The position numbers were made by a program, and so were the translations under genes. Under the pieces are notes generated by a model, which did not search any database, was not told the DNA's origin, and was given only the letters and a program-made list of their open reading frames with translations. Of a DNA stretch of 40,588 nucleotides, positions 26,736-35,969 are shown piece by piece. Where the stretch lies: contig JAFIFV010000028.1 in the NCBI GenBank assembly GCA_020831845.1, forward strand, positions 1-40,588, in the 5' to 3' direction. This DNA comes from Ectothiorhodospiraceae bacterium (GTDB lineage Bacteria > Pseudomonadota > Gammaproteobacteria > Nitrococcales > Aquisalimonadaceae). Position 1 is the first letter of the stretch; the number at the start of each line of letters is the position of its first letter.

Positions 26736-28077
26736 GCGTGTGACTCCCTTGGTGGATGGGTTGCCCGAGGAACAGATCGGCCACCAGTTCCGGGGCGGAG
26801 GGGAAGTAACCGTGGAAATAGCTGGCGACCAGGCTGCCGACTGTGTATACCGGCTCGGCCTCGGAATCGCCGCGGCTGCGCCGGGTATGGGCGACCGGTG
26901 TCGCACCGGTTTCCAGCCGTGAATGGTGGAACGTGTGCCCACGCAGCACGCCGCCGGGCAGGCTTAGCGACTGGATACCCAACCCCATCAGACGGCCGGC
27001 CATGACCGCGTTTCCCGGCAACAGGCCGGCCATGCCGTGTGCCGCCCCGCCGCCATCAAGCAGGTTCTCCATGCAGTACATCAGCCCGCCGCACTCGGCC
27101 AGGATGGGTTTGCCCGCGGCGTGGTGTGCCCGCACGGCTTCCAGCATGGGACGGTTCCCGGCCAACGTGGCGGCGTGCAGTTCCGGATAACCGCCCGGCA
27201 GCCAGAGCGCGTCCGCCGGCGGCAGGGCAACATCGGCGATGGGCGAGAAGTAGCGCAGTTCCGCGCCCATGGCTTCCAGCAATTCGATGTTTGCGCGGTA
27301 GAGAAAAGCGAAGGCCTGATCGCGGGCCACGGCAATGGTGGTTCCCTGCAATCGCCGGGGCGGTGACGGGGGCGCCACCGCTTCCAGCGTCACCTGGCGT
27401 GGCAGCGCATCCAGGCCGGCCTCCGCCAGCACCTCCGCCGCCCGGTCCAGGCGCTCGCCCAGGTCGCTGATTTCGCCGGCCTGGACCAGCCCCAGGTGCC
27501 GGTCCGGAATATCGAAGGCCTCGTGGCGCGGGACCGCACCCAGCAAACGCATACCCGGCGGCATGCTCTCCGCCAGCATGGTGGCATGCCGTGCGCTGCC
27601 GATGCGGTTGGCGATCACTTCGACGACCCCGACGTCCTCCCGATAGCTGGCCAGGCCCAGCGCCACGGCGCCGAATGTCTGCGCCATGCCCCCGGCGTCG
27701 ATCACCGGAATCGCCGGCAGCCCCCCAAGCACTGCAATATCGGCGCTGGACGGATCCCCATCGAACAGCCCCATCGACCCCTCCACCAGCACCAGATCCG
27801 CTTCAGCCGCCGCCCGTGCGAGCCGCCAGCGGCATTCCTCTTCGCCGGTCATCCATGGGTGAATCTGGTAGACCGGCGCGCCGGATGCCACCTCCAGCAC
27901 CATTGGATCGAGATAATCGGGACCGAACTTGAACACCCGCACGGTGCGCCCGGCATTGCGATGCAGCCGGGCCAGCGCGGCGGTGATCATGGACTTGCCC
28001 TGACCCGAGCCGGGTGCGGTGATCAGCGCGGCGGCGGCCGTGCCTCTGTAATGTGCGGGTGGCAAAGGCGTGTTCAT
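26710..28077 (-). CDS. cobB: Cobyrinate/hydrogenobyrinate a,c-diamide synthase CobB/CbiA
   Basis: A 455-residue glutamine amidotransferase that makes the a- and c-amides of the corrin ring. The N-terminal part has LITAPGSGQGKSMITAALAR and FKFGPDYLDPMVLE; the C-terminal glutaminase has ILAECGGLMYCMENL with the catalytic Cys, plus GHTFHHSRLE and SYFHGYFPS. The start at 28077 overlaps the btuD stop as ATGA; the frame upstream of it is only a shadow. Whether the ring is already cobalt-loaded (CbiA) or not (CobB) cannot be told because the early pathway genes are absent. Confidence 0.94.
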   Translation of the reverse strand: MNTPLPPAHYRGTAAAALITAPGSGQGKSMITAALARLHRNAGRTVRVFKFGPDYLDPMVLEVASGAPVYQIHPWMTGEEECRWRLARAAAEADLVLVEGSMGLFDGDPSSADIAVLGGLPAIPVIDAGGMAQTFGAVALGLASYREDVGVVEVIANRIGSARHATMLAESMPPGMRLLGAVPRHEAFDIPDRHLGLVQAGEISDLGERLDRAAEVLAEAGLDALPRQVTLEAVAPPSPPRRLQGTTIAVARDQAFAFLYRANIELLEAMGAELRYFSPIADVALPPADALWLPGGYPELHAATLAGNRPMLEAVRAHHAAGKPILAECGGLMYCMENLLDGGGAAHGMAGLLPGNAVMAGRLMGLGIQSLSLPGGVLRGHTFHHSRLETGATPVAHTRRSRGDSEAEPVYTVGSLVASYFHGYFPSAPELVADLFLGQPIHQGSHTHAGEREGF

Positions 28078-28850
28078 CGACGGGCACTCTCTGTTGGCAC
28101 GAACACCGGGGCGCCGTGCAATTCCACCGAGGCCAGGCTCTGGCCATACAGTCGCTCCAGGGCCGACGGCACCAGCATGTCCCGGGCCTTCCCCCAGCAC
28201 GCGTTCCCGTCCGGATACAGCAGCAGCAACTGGTCGCACCAGCGGGCGGCAAGATTGATGTCGTGCAGGCACATGAACACCGCATCTCCGGCCGCCGCCC
28301 GCTCCGCCAGCAGGCGCATCACGGACACCTGGTGATGCAGATCCAGATGATTGGTGGGTTCGTCCGCGAGCCAGACGCTGGGAGTCTGGGTGATTGCCGT
28401 GGCCACCGCCAGGCGCTGGCGCTCGCCGCCGGACAGTGTACCGACGGAGCGCTGCTCCATGCCGGCCAGATCCATCCGCCGCAGCGCCTGCAGCGCCGTG
28501 TCGATGTCCTCCGCGGTTTCCACGTCCCAGGGCGAGAGAAAGGGATGCCGGCCGATCATCGCGGTTTCCAGCACCGAGGCGGGGAAGCTGTCGTGGCGCT
28601 CCTGGAATATCACGGCCAGGTGCCTTGCCACGGTCCTGCGCCGCAGGGACAGCAACGGCTTGCCGTCCAGCAGCACCTGTCCGGAACGCGGCCGGCGCAG
28701 ACCGGCCAGGGTGTGCAGCAGGGTCGACTTGCCCGCACCGTTCGGGCCCAGCACCCCCCAGACCTGTCCACCGCGTATGTCCAGGTTCAGCGGCACGCCG
28801 TCGGAGCGGCCGGGAATGTCGATGACCAGTTCGTAGGCTTCCAGATCCAC
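28074..28850 (-). CDS. btuD: B12 ABC transporter ATP-binding protein BtuD-like
   Basis: A 258-residue FecE/BtuD-type ATPase: Walker A GPNGAGKST, signature LSGGERQRLAVATA, Walker B VWLADEPTNHLDL and switch MCLHDINLA. It powers vitamin B12 import with the BtuC-like permease. The start is GTG at 28850, immediately after the permease stop codon (TGAGTG). The cobalamin assignment rests on the riboswitch and the cob/btu neighbours, since the family also serves iron siderophores. Confidence 0.9.
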   Translation of the reverse strand: MDLEAYELVIDIPGRSDGVPLNLDIRGGQVWGVLGPNGAGKSTLLHTLAGLRRPRSGQVLLDGKPLLSLRRRTVARHLAVIFQERHDSFPASVLETAMIGRHPFLSPWDVETAEDIDTALQALRRMDLAGMEQRSVGTLSGGERQRLAVATAITQTPSVWLADEPTNHLDLHHQVSVMRLLAERAAAGDAVFMCLHDINLAARWCDQLLLLYPDGNACWGKARDMLVPSALERLYGQSLASVELHGAPVFVPTESARR

Positions 28851-29885
28851 TCAGCGACTCCTGTAGAGCAGGAACAGGAAGGTGGGCACCCCCAGCAGGG
28901 CGGTGATCACGCCCACGGGAAGCTGCTCCGGCGCGATCAGGGTGCGCGCCAGCGTGTCCGCCAGCACCAGCAAGGTGCCGCCGGCCAGCGCGGAGGCCGG
29001 CAGGATCAGGCGCTGGTCGCTGCCGAACAGCAGCCGCAACATATGCGGCACGATCAGGCCGACGAAACCGATGGTGCCGGCGGTGGTGACGGCGGCGGCG
29101 GTGAGCAGGCTGGCGGCGACGTAGACGCTCCACTCCAGCGGCCGCACGGCCACCCCCAGCGTCGCGGCCTGGAGCGGGCCGCGGGCAAGCACATTCAGGC
29201 TGCGGCCAAGCGGCACCACCACGGCGCAGGCAACCGCCAGCGCGATCAGCGCCGGCCAGGGCGACCGTGCGTAGGCCAGATCCCCCATCAGCCAGTACAG
29301 CATGCCGGGAATGCGTTCGGTGGGGCCTATCACCAGCATGAAGGTGATCATCGCCCCCCAGCCGGCGGCGACCACGACGCCGGTGAGCAGCAGCCGCATG
29401 GGCGTCCAGGAACCGGTCCCGTGGGCCAGGCCGAACACCAGTACCGTGGACAGCAGCGCGCCGACGAAGGCGGAACCGGACACCCAGGCCGTACCCAGGC
29501 CCAGTAGCATTGCGCCCAGGGCGCCGACGGCGGCACCGCCCGACAAGCCCAGCACATAGGGATCGGCCAGCGGGTTGCGCAGCAGCACCTGCATCAGCGC
29601 TCCGGAGACCGCCAGCAGGCCGCCGGTGGCAAAGGCCGCCAGCGCGCGCGGAATGCGCAGTTCCACCACCAGCGTGCGATGCAGCGGCTCGCCCTCCCCC
29701 AACAGCACCGCCCAGAGGCCGGAAAACGGTACAGCCACGCTGCCGATGGCGACTGCCAGCAGCAGGGCGGCCAGGGCGATCGCCGTAAGGAGAAGTAGCG
29801 TGGGAAGCAGGCGCGGCACCAACCCGGCGGAACTCCGGGAAGAGGCGTCGCCCAGAGGACCAGCTCCGGTGTCAGCGCCGCTCAC
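28851..29885 (-). CDS. btuC: B12 ABC transporter permease BtuC-like (FecCD family)
   Basis: A 344-residue permease with about ten membrane helices. FecCD family hallmarks are RIPRALAAFATGGLLAVSGA, QVLLRNPLADPYVLGLSGGA, GTIGFVGLIVPHMLRLLFG and PVGVITALLGVPTFLFLLYR. The start is taken as GTG 29885 (MSGADTG), with GGAG upstream; it overlaps the btuF end by 14 bases. The ORF upstream of it lies within btuF. Confidence 0.93.
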   Translation of the reverse strand: MSGADTGAGPLGDASSRSSAGLVPRLLPTLLLLTAIALAALLLAVAIGSVAVPFSGLWAVLLGEGEPLHRTLVVELRIPRALAAFATGGLLAVSGALMQVLLRNPLADPYVLGLSGGAAVGALGAMLLGLGTAWVSGSAFVGALLSTVLVFGLAHGTGSWTPMRLLLTGVVVAAGWGAMITFMLVIGPTERIPGMLYWLMGDLAYARSPWPALIALAVACAVVVPLGRSLNVLARGPLQAATLGVAVRPLEWSVYVAASLLTAAAVTTAGTIGFVGLIVPHMLRLLFGSDQRLILPASALAGGTLLVLADTLARTLIAPEQLPVGVITALLGVPTFLFLLYRSR

Positions 29886-30759
29886 GGGCGGTCTCCAGAT
29901 GGTCGCAGATGATACGGCTGCCTCGCACGATGCGCGGGGTGGGACGCTGGATGGAGGACGGCGGTACGAAGAACAGGTTGTCGCGTCGCGTCGCCGGAAG
30001 ATCGTCGAACGATCGCCAGCTTTCCACCCAGGTGGTGTCCTCTTCGCCCATCCCGCCGGCCATGATGGCTTCCGGCTGCGCCGCCAGCACCGATTCACGA
30101 TCCAGCCGGGGCACCAGACGTTCGATATGACCGAACACGTTCACACCCCCGCACATCGCGATCGCCTTGCTGATCAGGTGGGTGTCGTTGACGGTCATGA
30201 TGGGGTCATCCCAGATCTGGAAGAAAACCCGGACCGGCGGGGCATCGGCGTAGCGCTGTTCGAGTTCGGCCATCTCGGCCTGGAATGTCCCGGCCACCGC
30301 TTCGGCCGTCTCCTCCGTGCCGGCCAGCCGGCCCAGCCGCCGCAAGGTGGATGCAACGTCTTCGAACTCGCGCGGCTCGCTGAAGTACAGCGTCATGCCC
30401 AGCGATTTCAACCGATCCACCTGTTCCTGCGGGTTGCCGCTGGCCCAGACCACGACCAGGTCAGGGTCCATCTGCAGCACCCGCTCCATGTCGATGCGGG
30501 TATGGCTGCCCACGCGCGGGACATCGTTGGCAGCCTCCGGATAGTCACTATAACGCACGGCCCCGAGGACGCGATCGCCGGCGCCGGCGGCGAACAGCAA
30601 CTCGACGACCCCGGGCGACAACCCCACGATACGCTGGGCCGGCCGATCCAGGCAGATCTCCCGCTGCGCGTCATCAACCACGCAGCGGGGCTCGGCCGCG
30701 GCCGCGCCGGGCATGCCCAACGCGGCCAGCAACAGTGTCAGCCCGGCCAGCCCTCTCAT
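29872..30759 (-). CDS. btuF: B12-binding periplasmic protein BtuF-like
   Basis: A 295-residue helical-backbone binding protein. It has a signal peptide (LTLLLAALGMPGAAAA), then CVVDDAQREICLDRPAQRIV, LSPGVVELLFAAGAGDRVLG and DPDLVVVWASGNPQEQVDRL, all typical of the BtuF/FhuD class. It hands B12 from the outer-membrane receptor BtuB to BtuC. The start shares one base with the btuB stop (TGATG). Confidence 0.92.
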   Translation of the reverse strand: MRGLAGLTLLLAALGMPGAAAAEPRCVVDDAQREICLDRPAQRIVGLSPGVVELLFAAGAGDRVLGAVRYSDYPEAANDVPRVGSHTRIDMERVLQMDPDLVVVWASGNPQEQVDRLKSLGMTLYFSEPREFEDVASTLRRLGRLAGTEETAEAVAGTFQAEMAELEQRYADAPPVRVFFQIWDDPIMTVNDTHLISKAIAMCGGVNVFGHIERLVPRLDRESVLAAQPEAIMAGGMGEEDTTWVESWRSFDDLPATRRDNLFFVPPSSIQRPTPRIVRGSRIICDHLETARERR

Positions 30760-32519
30760 CAGCGGTGCCCGTAACGCACGCTGAGAAAGGCGGTGCGGCC
30801 GGCCTGGTTGTACAGCTCGCCATCGAAGAAGCGGGCCACGGCGTACTCCTTGTCGAACACATTGTCCACGGTCAGACGGGCAGACCAGTTCTCGGCGAAG
30901 CTCCAGGACGTGCGCAGGTTCAGCAGCCCGTAGCCGGCGAGGCGGATGTCGTTGGCCGCGTCATCGTAGCGGTCGCCCTGCAGAACCACGCTGCCACCCG
31001 CGGACCAGCGGGCATTGATGTCCCGGTCCACGTCCAGACGGGCGCTCTCGGTCGAGCGCCGGCGCAGGCGGTTATCGGTTTCCCGGTTCTTGGGGTCCAT
31101 GGCGGTTACGGCGCCATACACCGTCCACTCGCCCAGGTTCGCCCCAGCGCCCACTTCCACGCCGCGGATACGCGCCCGGTCGACGTTCTCGGCCAGCACG
31201 ATCAGGTCACGCACATCGGTCTGGAACACGGCCACGTCCCAGAACCAGGCCTGACGCCGGCCGGACACGCCCACCTCCGTGGTACGTGAACGCTCGGGGT
31301 CGAGATCGGGGTTGCCGAAGTTGGGGAAGTACAGGTCGTTGAACGACGGCGCGCGGAAGGCGGTCCCGTGGCTGATGCGCACGCGGTGAATGCCGTCGAT
31401 GTTGTAGCCGGCGGCCACGGCGCCGGTGACCTGCTCGCCGAAGGCCTCGTTGTCGTCCCAGCGCAGGCTGAACTGGAAATCGGCCGGACCGGCGTTCAGG
31501 AACAACTGGCCGAACACGGCGTTGTTGTAGCGGCTGTCCTCGTCGTAATTGGTGGAGCCGGTCACCTTGTCGTGCAGGTACTCCGCGCCCAGCACCAGTT
31601 CGTGCCGCCCGAGCATGAAACGGTTCAAACCGCGCACCGTGCGCGAGCGCGTGTTGAACTCGCTGTCGTCGTCGTTCAGGGCTTCGTCGCGACCTTCGCT
31701 GACACTCAGTTCGGCGATCCAGTTGCGGGTCAGCGGGTAATCGGCGGAGACACCCAGTGTCTGCACCAGATAGTCCGTGTCACCGGTATCGAATTCGGTA
31801 TTGCCTTCGGCGCGGAACCCGGTCACCCCGACGCTGCCTCCGTTTGCCAGATGCTGGCGCACGCTGCCGATGCCCGCCACGCTGTCAAAACCCTTCCGGT
31901 CGTCCCCATCCCGCACCGGAATGCCATCGGTCTCGAACCAGTTGGCAGCCAGGCTGTAGGAGGTGTTGTCCACCCGACCCGATACGCCGCCGCCGATCTC
32001 CTGGCTGCTGTTGGAGCCCGCGCCGAGCTGTATCCAGCCGGGCGGGTCGCCCTCGCCTTGCGGGGTGAACCCCTGCACCACGCCGCCCACGGCGTCGGCC
32101 CCGTAGATGCTGCTGCGCGGGCCGCGGACGATTTCCACGCGGTCCAGCAATTGCGGCGGGATGAACTGCCACGGTGCGCCGCCGCTGGTGGCGGAACGCA
32201 GCCGGACGCCGTTGATCAGCAGCACGGTGGACTCGCTGCCGGTACCGCGCATGAAGAGCGTGGTGTTCTTGCCGTAGGCGCCGTTGGTGATGAGGTCCAC
32301 CCCGGGCTGGCCGCGCAGCAGCTCGGAGAACTCCCGCGGCTGCTGCCGGTCCAGGGTCTCGCGGTCGATGATGGTGACCGAGGACAGCGAGTCGTCCACC
32401 GTCTGGGCGGACAGGGTGGGTGTTACCACCAGGGGCGGCAGTTCCTGGTCTTCAGCGGCCAGCAGCGCGGGAACAAGGCATGCAGCGGCAACCGCCGTGA
32501 TTGCGGGAATACGGTTCAT
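30759..32519 (-). CDS. btuB: TonB-dependent B12 receptor BtuB
   Basis: A 586-residue outer-membrane receptor. It has a signal peptide (MNRIPAITAVAAACLVPALL), a TonB-box-like start (PPLVVTPTLSAQ), a plug domain (QPREFSELLRGQPGVDLITN, GTGSESTVLLINGVRLRSAT, VEIVRGPRSSIYGADAVGG) and a beta barrel. PSFNDLYFPNFGNPDLDPE is a BtuB/TonB-receptor barrel motif. The last residue is Arg rather than the common Phe. It is the first gene after the cobalamin riboswitch and is coupled to btuF. The start 32519 gives the signal peptide; the frame to 32699 runs into the riboswitch. Confidence 0.93.
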   Translation of the reverse strand: MNRIPAITAVAAACLVPALLAAEDQELPPLVVTPTLSAQTVDDSLSSVTIIDRETLDRQQPREFSELLRGQPGVDLITNGAYGKNTTLFMRGTGSESTVLLINGVRLRSATSGGAPWQFIPPQLLDRVEIVRGPRSSIYGADAVGGVVQGFTPQGEGDPPGWIQLGAGSNSSQEIGGGVSGRVDNTSYSLAANWFETDGIPVRDGDDRKGFDSVAGIGSVRQHLANGGSVGVTGFRAEGNTEFDTGDTDYLVQTLGVSADYPLTRNWIAELSVSEGRDEALNDDDSEFNTRSRTVRGLNRFMLGRHELVLGAEYLHDKVTGSTNYDEDSRYNNAVFGQLFLNAGPADFQFSLRWDDNEAFGEQVTGAVAAGYNIDGIHRVRISHGTAFRAPSFNDLYFPNFGNPDLDPERSRTTEVGVSGRRQAWFWDVAVFQTDVRDLIVLAENVDRARIRGVEVGAGANLGEWTVYGAVTAMDPKNRETDNRLRRRSTESARLDVDRDINARWSAGGSVVLQGDRYDDAANDIRLAGYGLLNLRTSWSFAENWSARLTVDNVFDKEYAVARFFDGELYNQAGRTAFLSVRYGHR

Positions 32520-32654
32520 CTGATCGAGCCCTCGGGCCGCGCCTACCCGCACGGCCGGTATCCGTTGGATTTGTTGTGCCGGGAGGGCGGAGCGTGATCG
32601 GGAGCGTTCGCGGGCAGCGTCCAGTCCCGATGCCGCCCACCGCAGCTTTCGGTT

Positions 32655-32868
32655 ATTGGATACGGGCCGGTATACGGGCTGATGAGCAGGTGGATTCACC
32701 CTCGGTTGACCGCCTTCCCATGCCCATTGGGCACAGTGGCGTAGTTGGTCACCGTTAACTCAATCACCGTTGCGGGGGCAGCGTTGGATTTCGGGCCGTA
32801 CCATTCATGGCCGGGCCGTCACCAACTTCTCGTTCAACCCCGGCTGCGGAAGCAGCCGGAAGCACCGC
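32655..32868 (-). ncRNA. Cobalamin riboswitch upstream of btuB
   Basis: Read on the minus strand the conserved parts come in order: GGTGC (near 32866), AACGAGAAGTTGGTG, AATCC followed by GCTGCCCCCGCAACGGTGA, TACGCCACTG, GGGAAGGCG, and a B12 box CAGCCCGTATACCGGCCC (32663-32680). Adenosylcobalamin binding should switch off btuB and the genes after it. In the 135-base stretch before the ATG, GCCCTC (minus strand, 32588-32583) can pair with GAGGGC (32533-32528) next to the btuB start, so sequestering of the ribosome-binding site is a possible expression platform. Confidence 0.92.
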
Positions 32869-32906
32869 GTATCGTCCGCGCAAACTAGCAGGCGGTGCGG
32901 GGAGCG

Positions 32907-33899
32907 TCAAACCAGATCGCGCAGGGCCGCGGCCAGGCGTTGTTCCGCCGTGTCATCCGGCGGCAGACCGAATCGCAGCGCCGGCGGCTGCACGAAACGG
33001 CGAACCAGAATGCCGCGCGCGGCAAGACCATCGTGGAGCGCCTCGGCGGCAGGGGTTTCGCAGTAACAGAACAAGGGCGTGCTTCCCGCGGGCGGCAGAC
33101 CCGCATTCGCCAGCAGCCGGGCCAGTCGGAGGCCACGCTGGTGCAGACGGCTTCGCGTGTCCGCCTGCCACGCGTGGTCGGCCAGCGCCTGTTTCATCAG
33201 CCAGCGCGTGGGGCCGGACACGGCCCACGGACCCAGCGCCGTGTTCAGCGCATTGCACACCGCCGCGGGCCCGGAGACCACGCCGCCACGGGCGCCGGCC
33301 AATCCGAAGAACTTGCCCAGCGAACGCAGAACAAGCAGGCCGTCGGGGCCGGTCCGGGCGGCCATACTGTGCTGCGGCGTGGCGTCCACGAAAGCCTCGT
33401 CCACCACCAGCCAGCCGCCGCGGGCAGCCAGGCGACGGTGCCAGCCCATCAGGGTTTCCGTCGGGAGCAGGCAACCATCCGGATTATTGGGCTGGATCCA
33501 GACCGCCACATCCACGCGATCGATGACTGCATCCATGTCCTTCGCCGGCACAGCCAACACCTCATGCCCGGCCAGCCGCCAGCGATGGGCGTGCTCGGCG
33601 TAGCCCGGCACGGGCACGGCAACGACGCAGGCGGGGCGCAACAGCGGCAACAACTGGATGATCGCCTGGGAGCCGGGCACCGGAAGCAGGCCGGCGCTAT
33701 CGGCCACACCCAGCCATCGCCGCGCCACCTGCTCCAGCCCGTCGTCCTCTTCCGGCAGGCGCTGCCAGATCTCGCCGGGCACGACCGGCACCGGCCAGGG
33801 CCAGGGGTTGAGACCGGTGGAGAGATCCAGCCACTGGTCGCGAGGAATCCCCCAGCGTCGTGTCGCGGCGTTCAGCCGCCCGCCGTGATCAGGTTCCAC
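32907..33899 (-). CDS. cobD: Threonine-phosphate decarboxylase-like aminotransferase (CobD/CobC family)
   Basis: A 330-residue class I/II PLP enzyme. LDLSTGLNPWPWPVP is typical for the N-terminus, PGSQAIIQLLPLLRP and WIQPNNPDGCLLP follow, and the PLP lysine is in LRSLGKFFGLAGARGG. In B12 synthesis the enzyme makes (R)-1-aminopropan-2-ol phosphate from L-threonine phosphate; it is named CobD in Salmonella and CobC in P. denitrificans. The start is GTG 33899 with GGGAGG upstream, overlapping the cbiB end by 28 bases. The riboswitch of btuB begins about 40 bases after its stop. Confidence 0.9.
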   Translation of the reverse strand: MEPDHGGRLNAATRRWGIPRDQWLDLSTGLNPWPWPVPVVPGEIWQRLPEEDDGLEQVARRWLGVADSAGLLPVPGSQAIIQLLPLLRPACVVAVPVPGYAEHAHRWRLAGHEVLAVPAKDMDAVIDRVDVAVWIQPNNPDGCLLPTETLMGWHRRLAARGGWLVVDEAFVDATPQHSMAARTGPDGLLVLRSLGKFFGLAGARGGVVSGPAAVCNALNTALGPWAVSGPTRWLMKQALADHAWQADTRSRLHQRGLRLARLLANAGLPPAGSTPLFCYCETPAAEALHDGLAARGILVRRFVQPPALRFGLPPDDTAEQRLAAALRDLV

Positions 33900-34807
33900 A
33901 CCAGCCCTCCCAGCAGAATCAGGCCGAGCCACAGCAACACGGCTCGCCGCACCAGTGCAATTGCGGCATGGATGCTGGCGGCACTGGCCGCCTCCCCCTC
34001 TCCCAACGTCGGTCTGTGCCTCATGGCACCGTGGTACGGCGCCGGGCCGCCAAGGCGCACACCCAGGGCACCGGCGCCGGCCGCCATCACCGGCCCGGCG
34101 TTCGGGCTCTCCCACACGGCAGCCTGGGATCGCCAGCAGGCCAGCGCCGACGCCGCGTTGCCGCAGAGCGCGTAGCTGGCAGCCGTCAACCGCGCAGGCA
34201 GATAGTTGAGTACGTCATCCAGCCTGGCCGCCGCCCAGCCGAATCGCAGGAAGCGCTTGTCCCGGTAGCCCCACATGGCGTCCAGCGTATTGGACAACCG
34301 GTGCATGACAACCCCGGGCAGGCCGGCGAGCAGGAACCAGAACAGGCTGGCGAACACCGCGTCGGCACCGTTCTCCAGCACGGATTCGGTCGCCGCCGCG
34401 GCCACCTGTTCGGCGTCCAGGGCAGCGGTATCGCGGCTGACGATCATGGCCAGCGCGGCGCGGGCCTGCTCCAGCCTGTCCTCGGCCAGAGGGCGGGCCA
34501 CGGCAAGCGCATGCTCCTCCAGGCTGCGCAGGGCGATGGCCAGATAGAGTCCGACCACTTCCACAGCCAGCCACAACCAGAACGGCAACAGCCACGCCAG
34601 GAGCAGGGCCAGCAGCGCGGGAGCACCCACCAGCAACGCCACGGCAGCCACCCCGGCAGCACGGGATCTCCCAAGTCCCCGGCGTTCCAGCGCCGCGTGC
34701 AGGGTGGTACCGGCCGTGCCGAACAGCACCAGCGGATGCCCACGCCGCGGCTCGCCCAGCAGGCGGTCGGTCAGTAGCGCGGCAATGATGATGGCGAAGG
34801 CGAGCAT
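33872..34807 (-). CDS. cbiB: Adenosylcobinamide-phosphate synthase CbiB
   Basis: A 311-residue integral membrane protein that couples adenosylcobyric acid to aminopropanol (phosphate). It starts MLAFAIIIAALLTDRLLGEP, with RGHPLVLFG. Family motifs are AMIVSRDTAALDAEQVAAAA, ESVLENGADAVFASLFWFLL and ALDAMWGYRDKRFLRFGWAA-like NTLDAMWGYRDKRFLRFGWA. It works directly with the aminotransferase encoded just downstream. The gene diverges from cobT over a 112-bp gap with no recognisable promoter. Confidence 0.93.
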   Translation of the reverse strand: MLAFAIIIAALLTDRLLGEPRRGHPLVLFGTAGTTLHAALERRGLGRSRAAGVAAVALLVGAPALLALLLAWLLPFWLWLAVEVVGLYLAIALRSLEEHALAVARPLAEDRLEQARAALAMIVSRDTAALDAEQVAAAATESVLENGADAVFASLFWFLLAGLPGVVMHRLSNTLDAMWGYRDKRFLRFGWAAARLDDVLNYLPARLTAASYALCGNAASALACWRSQAAVWESPNAGPVMAAGAGALGVRLGGPAPYHGAMRHRPTLGEGEAASAASIHAAIALVRRAVLLWLGLILLGGLVWNLITAGG

Positions 34808-34919
34808 GAGGCCTGCAAGCTTACAACGCTTTGCAACGACTGCCATCTGCGGGAACCTTGACACTCCGGCATGCGCCACAGACCATCTCAGACTCTCCAG
34901 CCAACAGGCCCCGGACGGC

Positions 34920-35969
34920 ATGCGAAGCCCAGATCCTGCTCCAGCCATTGCGGCACCCGACGATCACTTCCGGCAACAGGCGCTGGCCCGCCAGAACACC
35001 CTGACCAAACCGCCCGGCTCGCTCGGACGCCTGGAAAGCCTGGCGGCCGACATCGCCGCGCAGCAGGGGCGGGCCGAGCCGTCTGTTGGCCGAGTGCACA
35101 TCACCGTCTTCGCCGGGGACCACGGCGTTTGCGCCGAGGGCGTGTCGGCCTTCCCCCAGGCGGTCACTGCCCAGATGGTGGCCAACTTCGCGGCCGGTGG
35201 CGCCGCCATCAACGTGCTGGCGCGGGCGCTGGGCGCGACACTCGACGTGGTCAATGTGGGAACAGTCGAACCCCTGCCGGCCATGGATGGCGTGCGCGAG
35301 CAACGCGCGGGCGACGGCACTGCCAACATCTGCCGGGAGCCCGCAATGGACGGGCCGCAGCTGACCCGTGCGCTGGCCGCCGGGGACCAGGCGGCGGCGC
35401 GGGCCGCTGCCCAGGCTTGCGAGCTGTTCATCGGCGGCGAGATGGGCATCGGCAACACCACCGCGGCGGCCGCCGTGGCCTGCGCGCTGACCGGGGCCGC
35501 ACCGGCCGACATGGTGGGACGCGGCACCGGCGTGGACGATGCCGGCCTGGCGCGCAAACGTCAGGCGGTTCAAAACGCGCTGGACCGGCACGGCAATGAC
35601 GCCAGCCCCATGACGGTGCTGGCCTCGCTCGGAGGCTTCGAGATCGCCGCGCTGGCCGGCGCCATGCTGGGCTGCGGTCACCGACGCATCCCGGTGCTGG
35701 TGGATGGCTTCATCACCAGCGTTGCGGCGCTAGCCGCGGTCCGCCATGCCCCGGCCCTGCGCCCGTGGCTGCACTTCTCCCACCGCTCCGCGGAAGCGGG
35801 GCACGGGGCGGTGCTCAAGGCACTGGACGCGGACCCGCTGCTGGATATCGGCATGCGGCTGGGCGAAGGCAGCGGTGCCGCGATGGCCGTGCCGCTGCTG
35901 CGCCTGGCCTGCGAACTGCACAACGGCATGGCCAGTTTCAGCGATGCCGGCGTCAGCGATGGCAGCTAG
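34920..35969 (+). CDS. cobT: Nicotinate-nucleotide--DMB phosphoribosyltransferase CobT
   Basis: A 349-residue enzyme that makes alpha-ribazole phosphate from nicotinate mononucleotide and dimethylbenzimidazole. Motifs: TKPPGSLGRLESLA (residues ~29-42), VFAGDHGVCAEGVSAFPQAV, GEMGIGNTTAAAAV and RLGEGSGAAMAVPLLRLA, the last holding the catalytic Glu. The start at 34920 gives the family length. It overlaps the next gene by 11 bases. Confidence 0.96.
   Translation: MRSPDPAPAIAAPDDHFRQQALARQNTLTKPPGSLGRLESLAADIAAQQGRAEPSVGRVHITVFAGDHGVCAEGVSAFPQAVTAQMVANFAAGGAAINVLARALGATLDVVNVGTVEPLPAMDGVREQRAGDGTANICREPAMDGPQLTRALAAGDQAAARAAAQACELFIGGEMGIGNTTAAAAVACALTGAAPADMVGRGTGVDDAGLARKRQAVQNALDRHGNDASPMTVLASLGGFEIAALAGAMLGCGHRRIPVLVDGFITSVAALAAVRHAPALRPWLHFSHRSAEAGHGAVLKALDADPLLDIGMRLGEGSGAAMAVPLLRLACELHNGMASFSDAGVSDGS

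Noticed and set aside
32520..32699. Upstream extension of btuB
   Set aside because: It reads through the 3' end of the riboswitch and would remove the signal peptide from the N-terminus.
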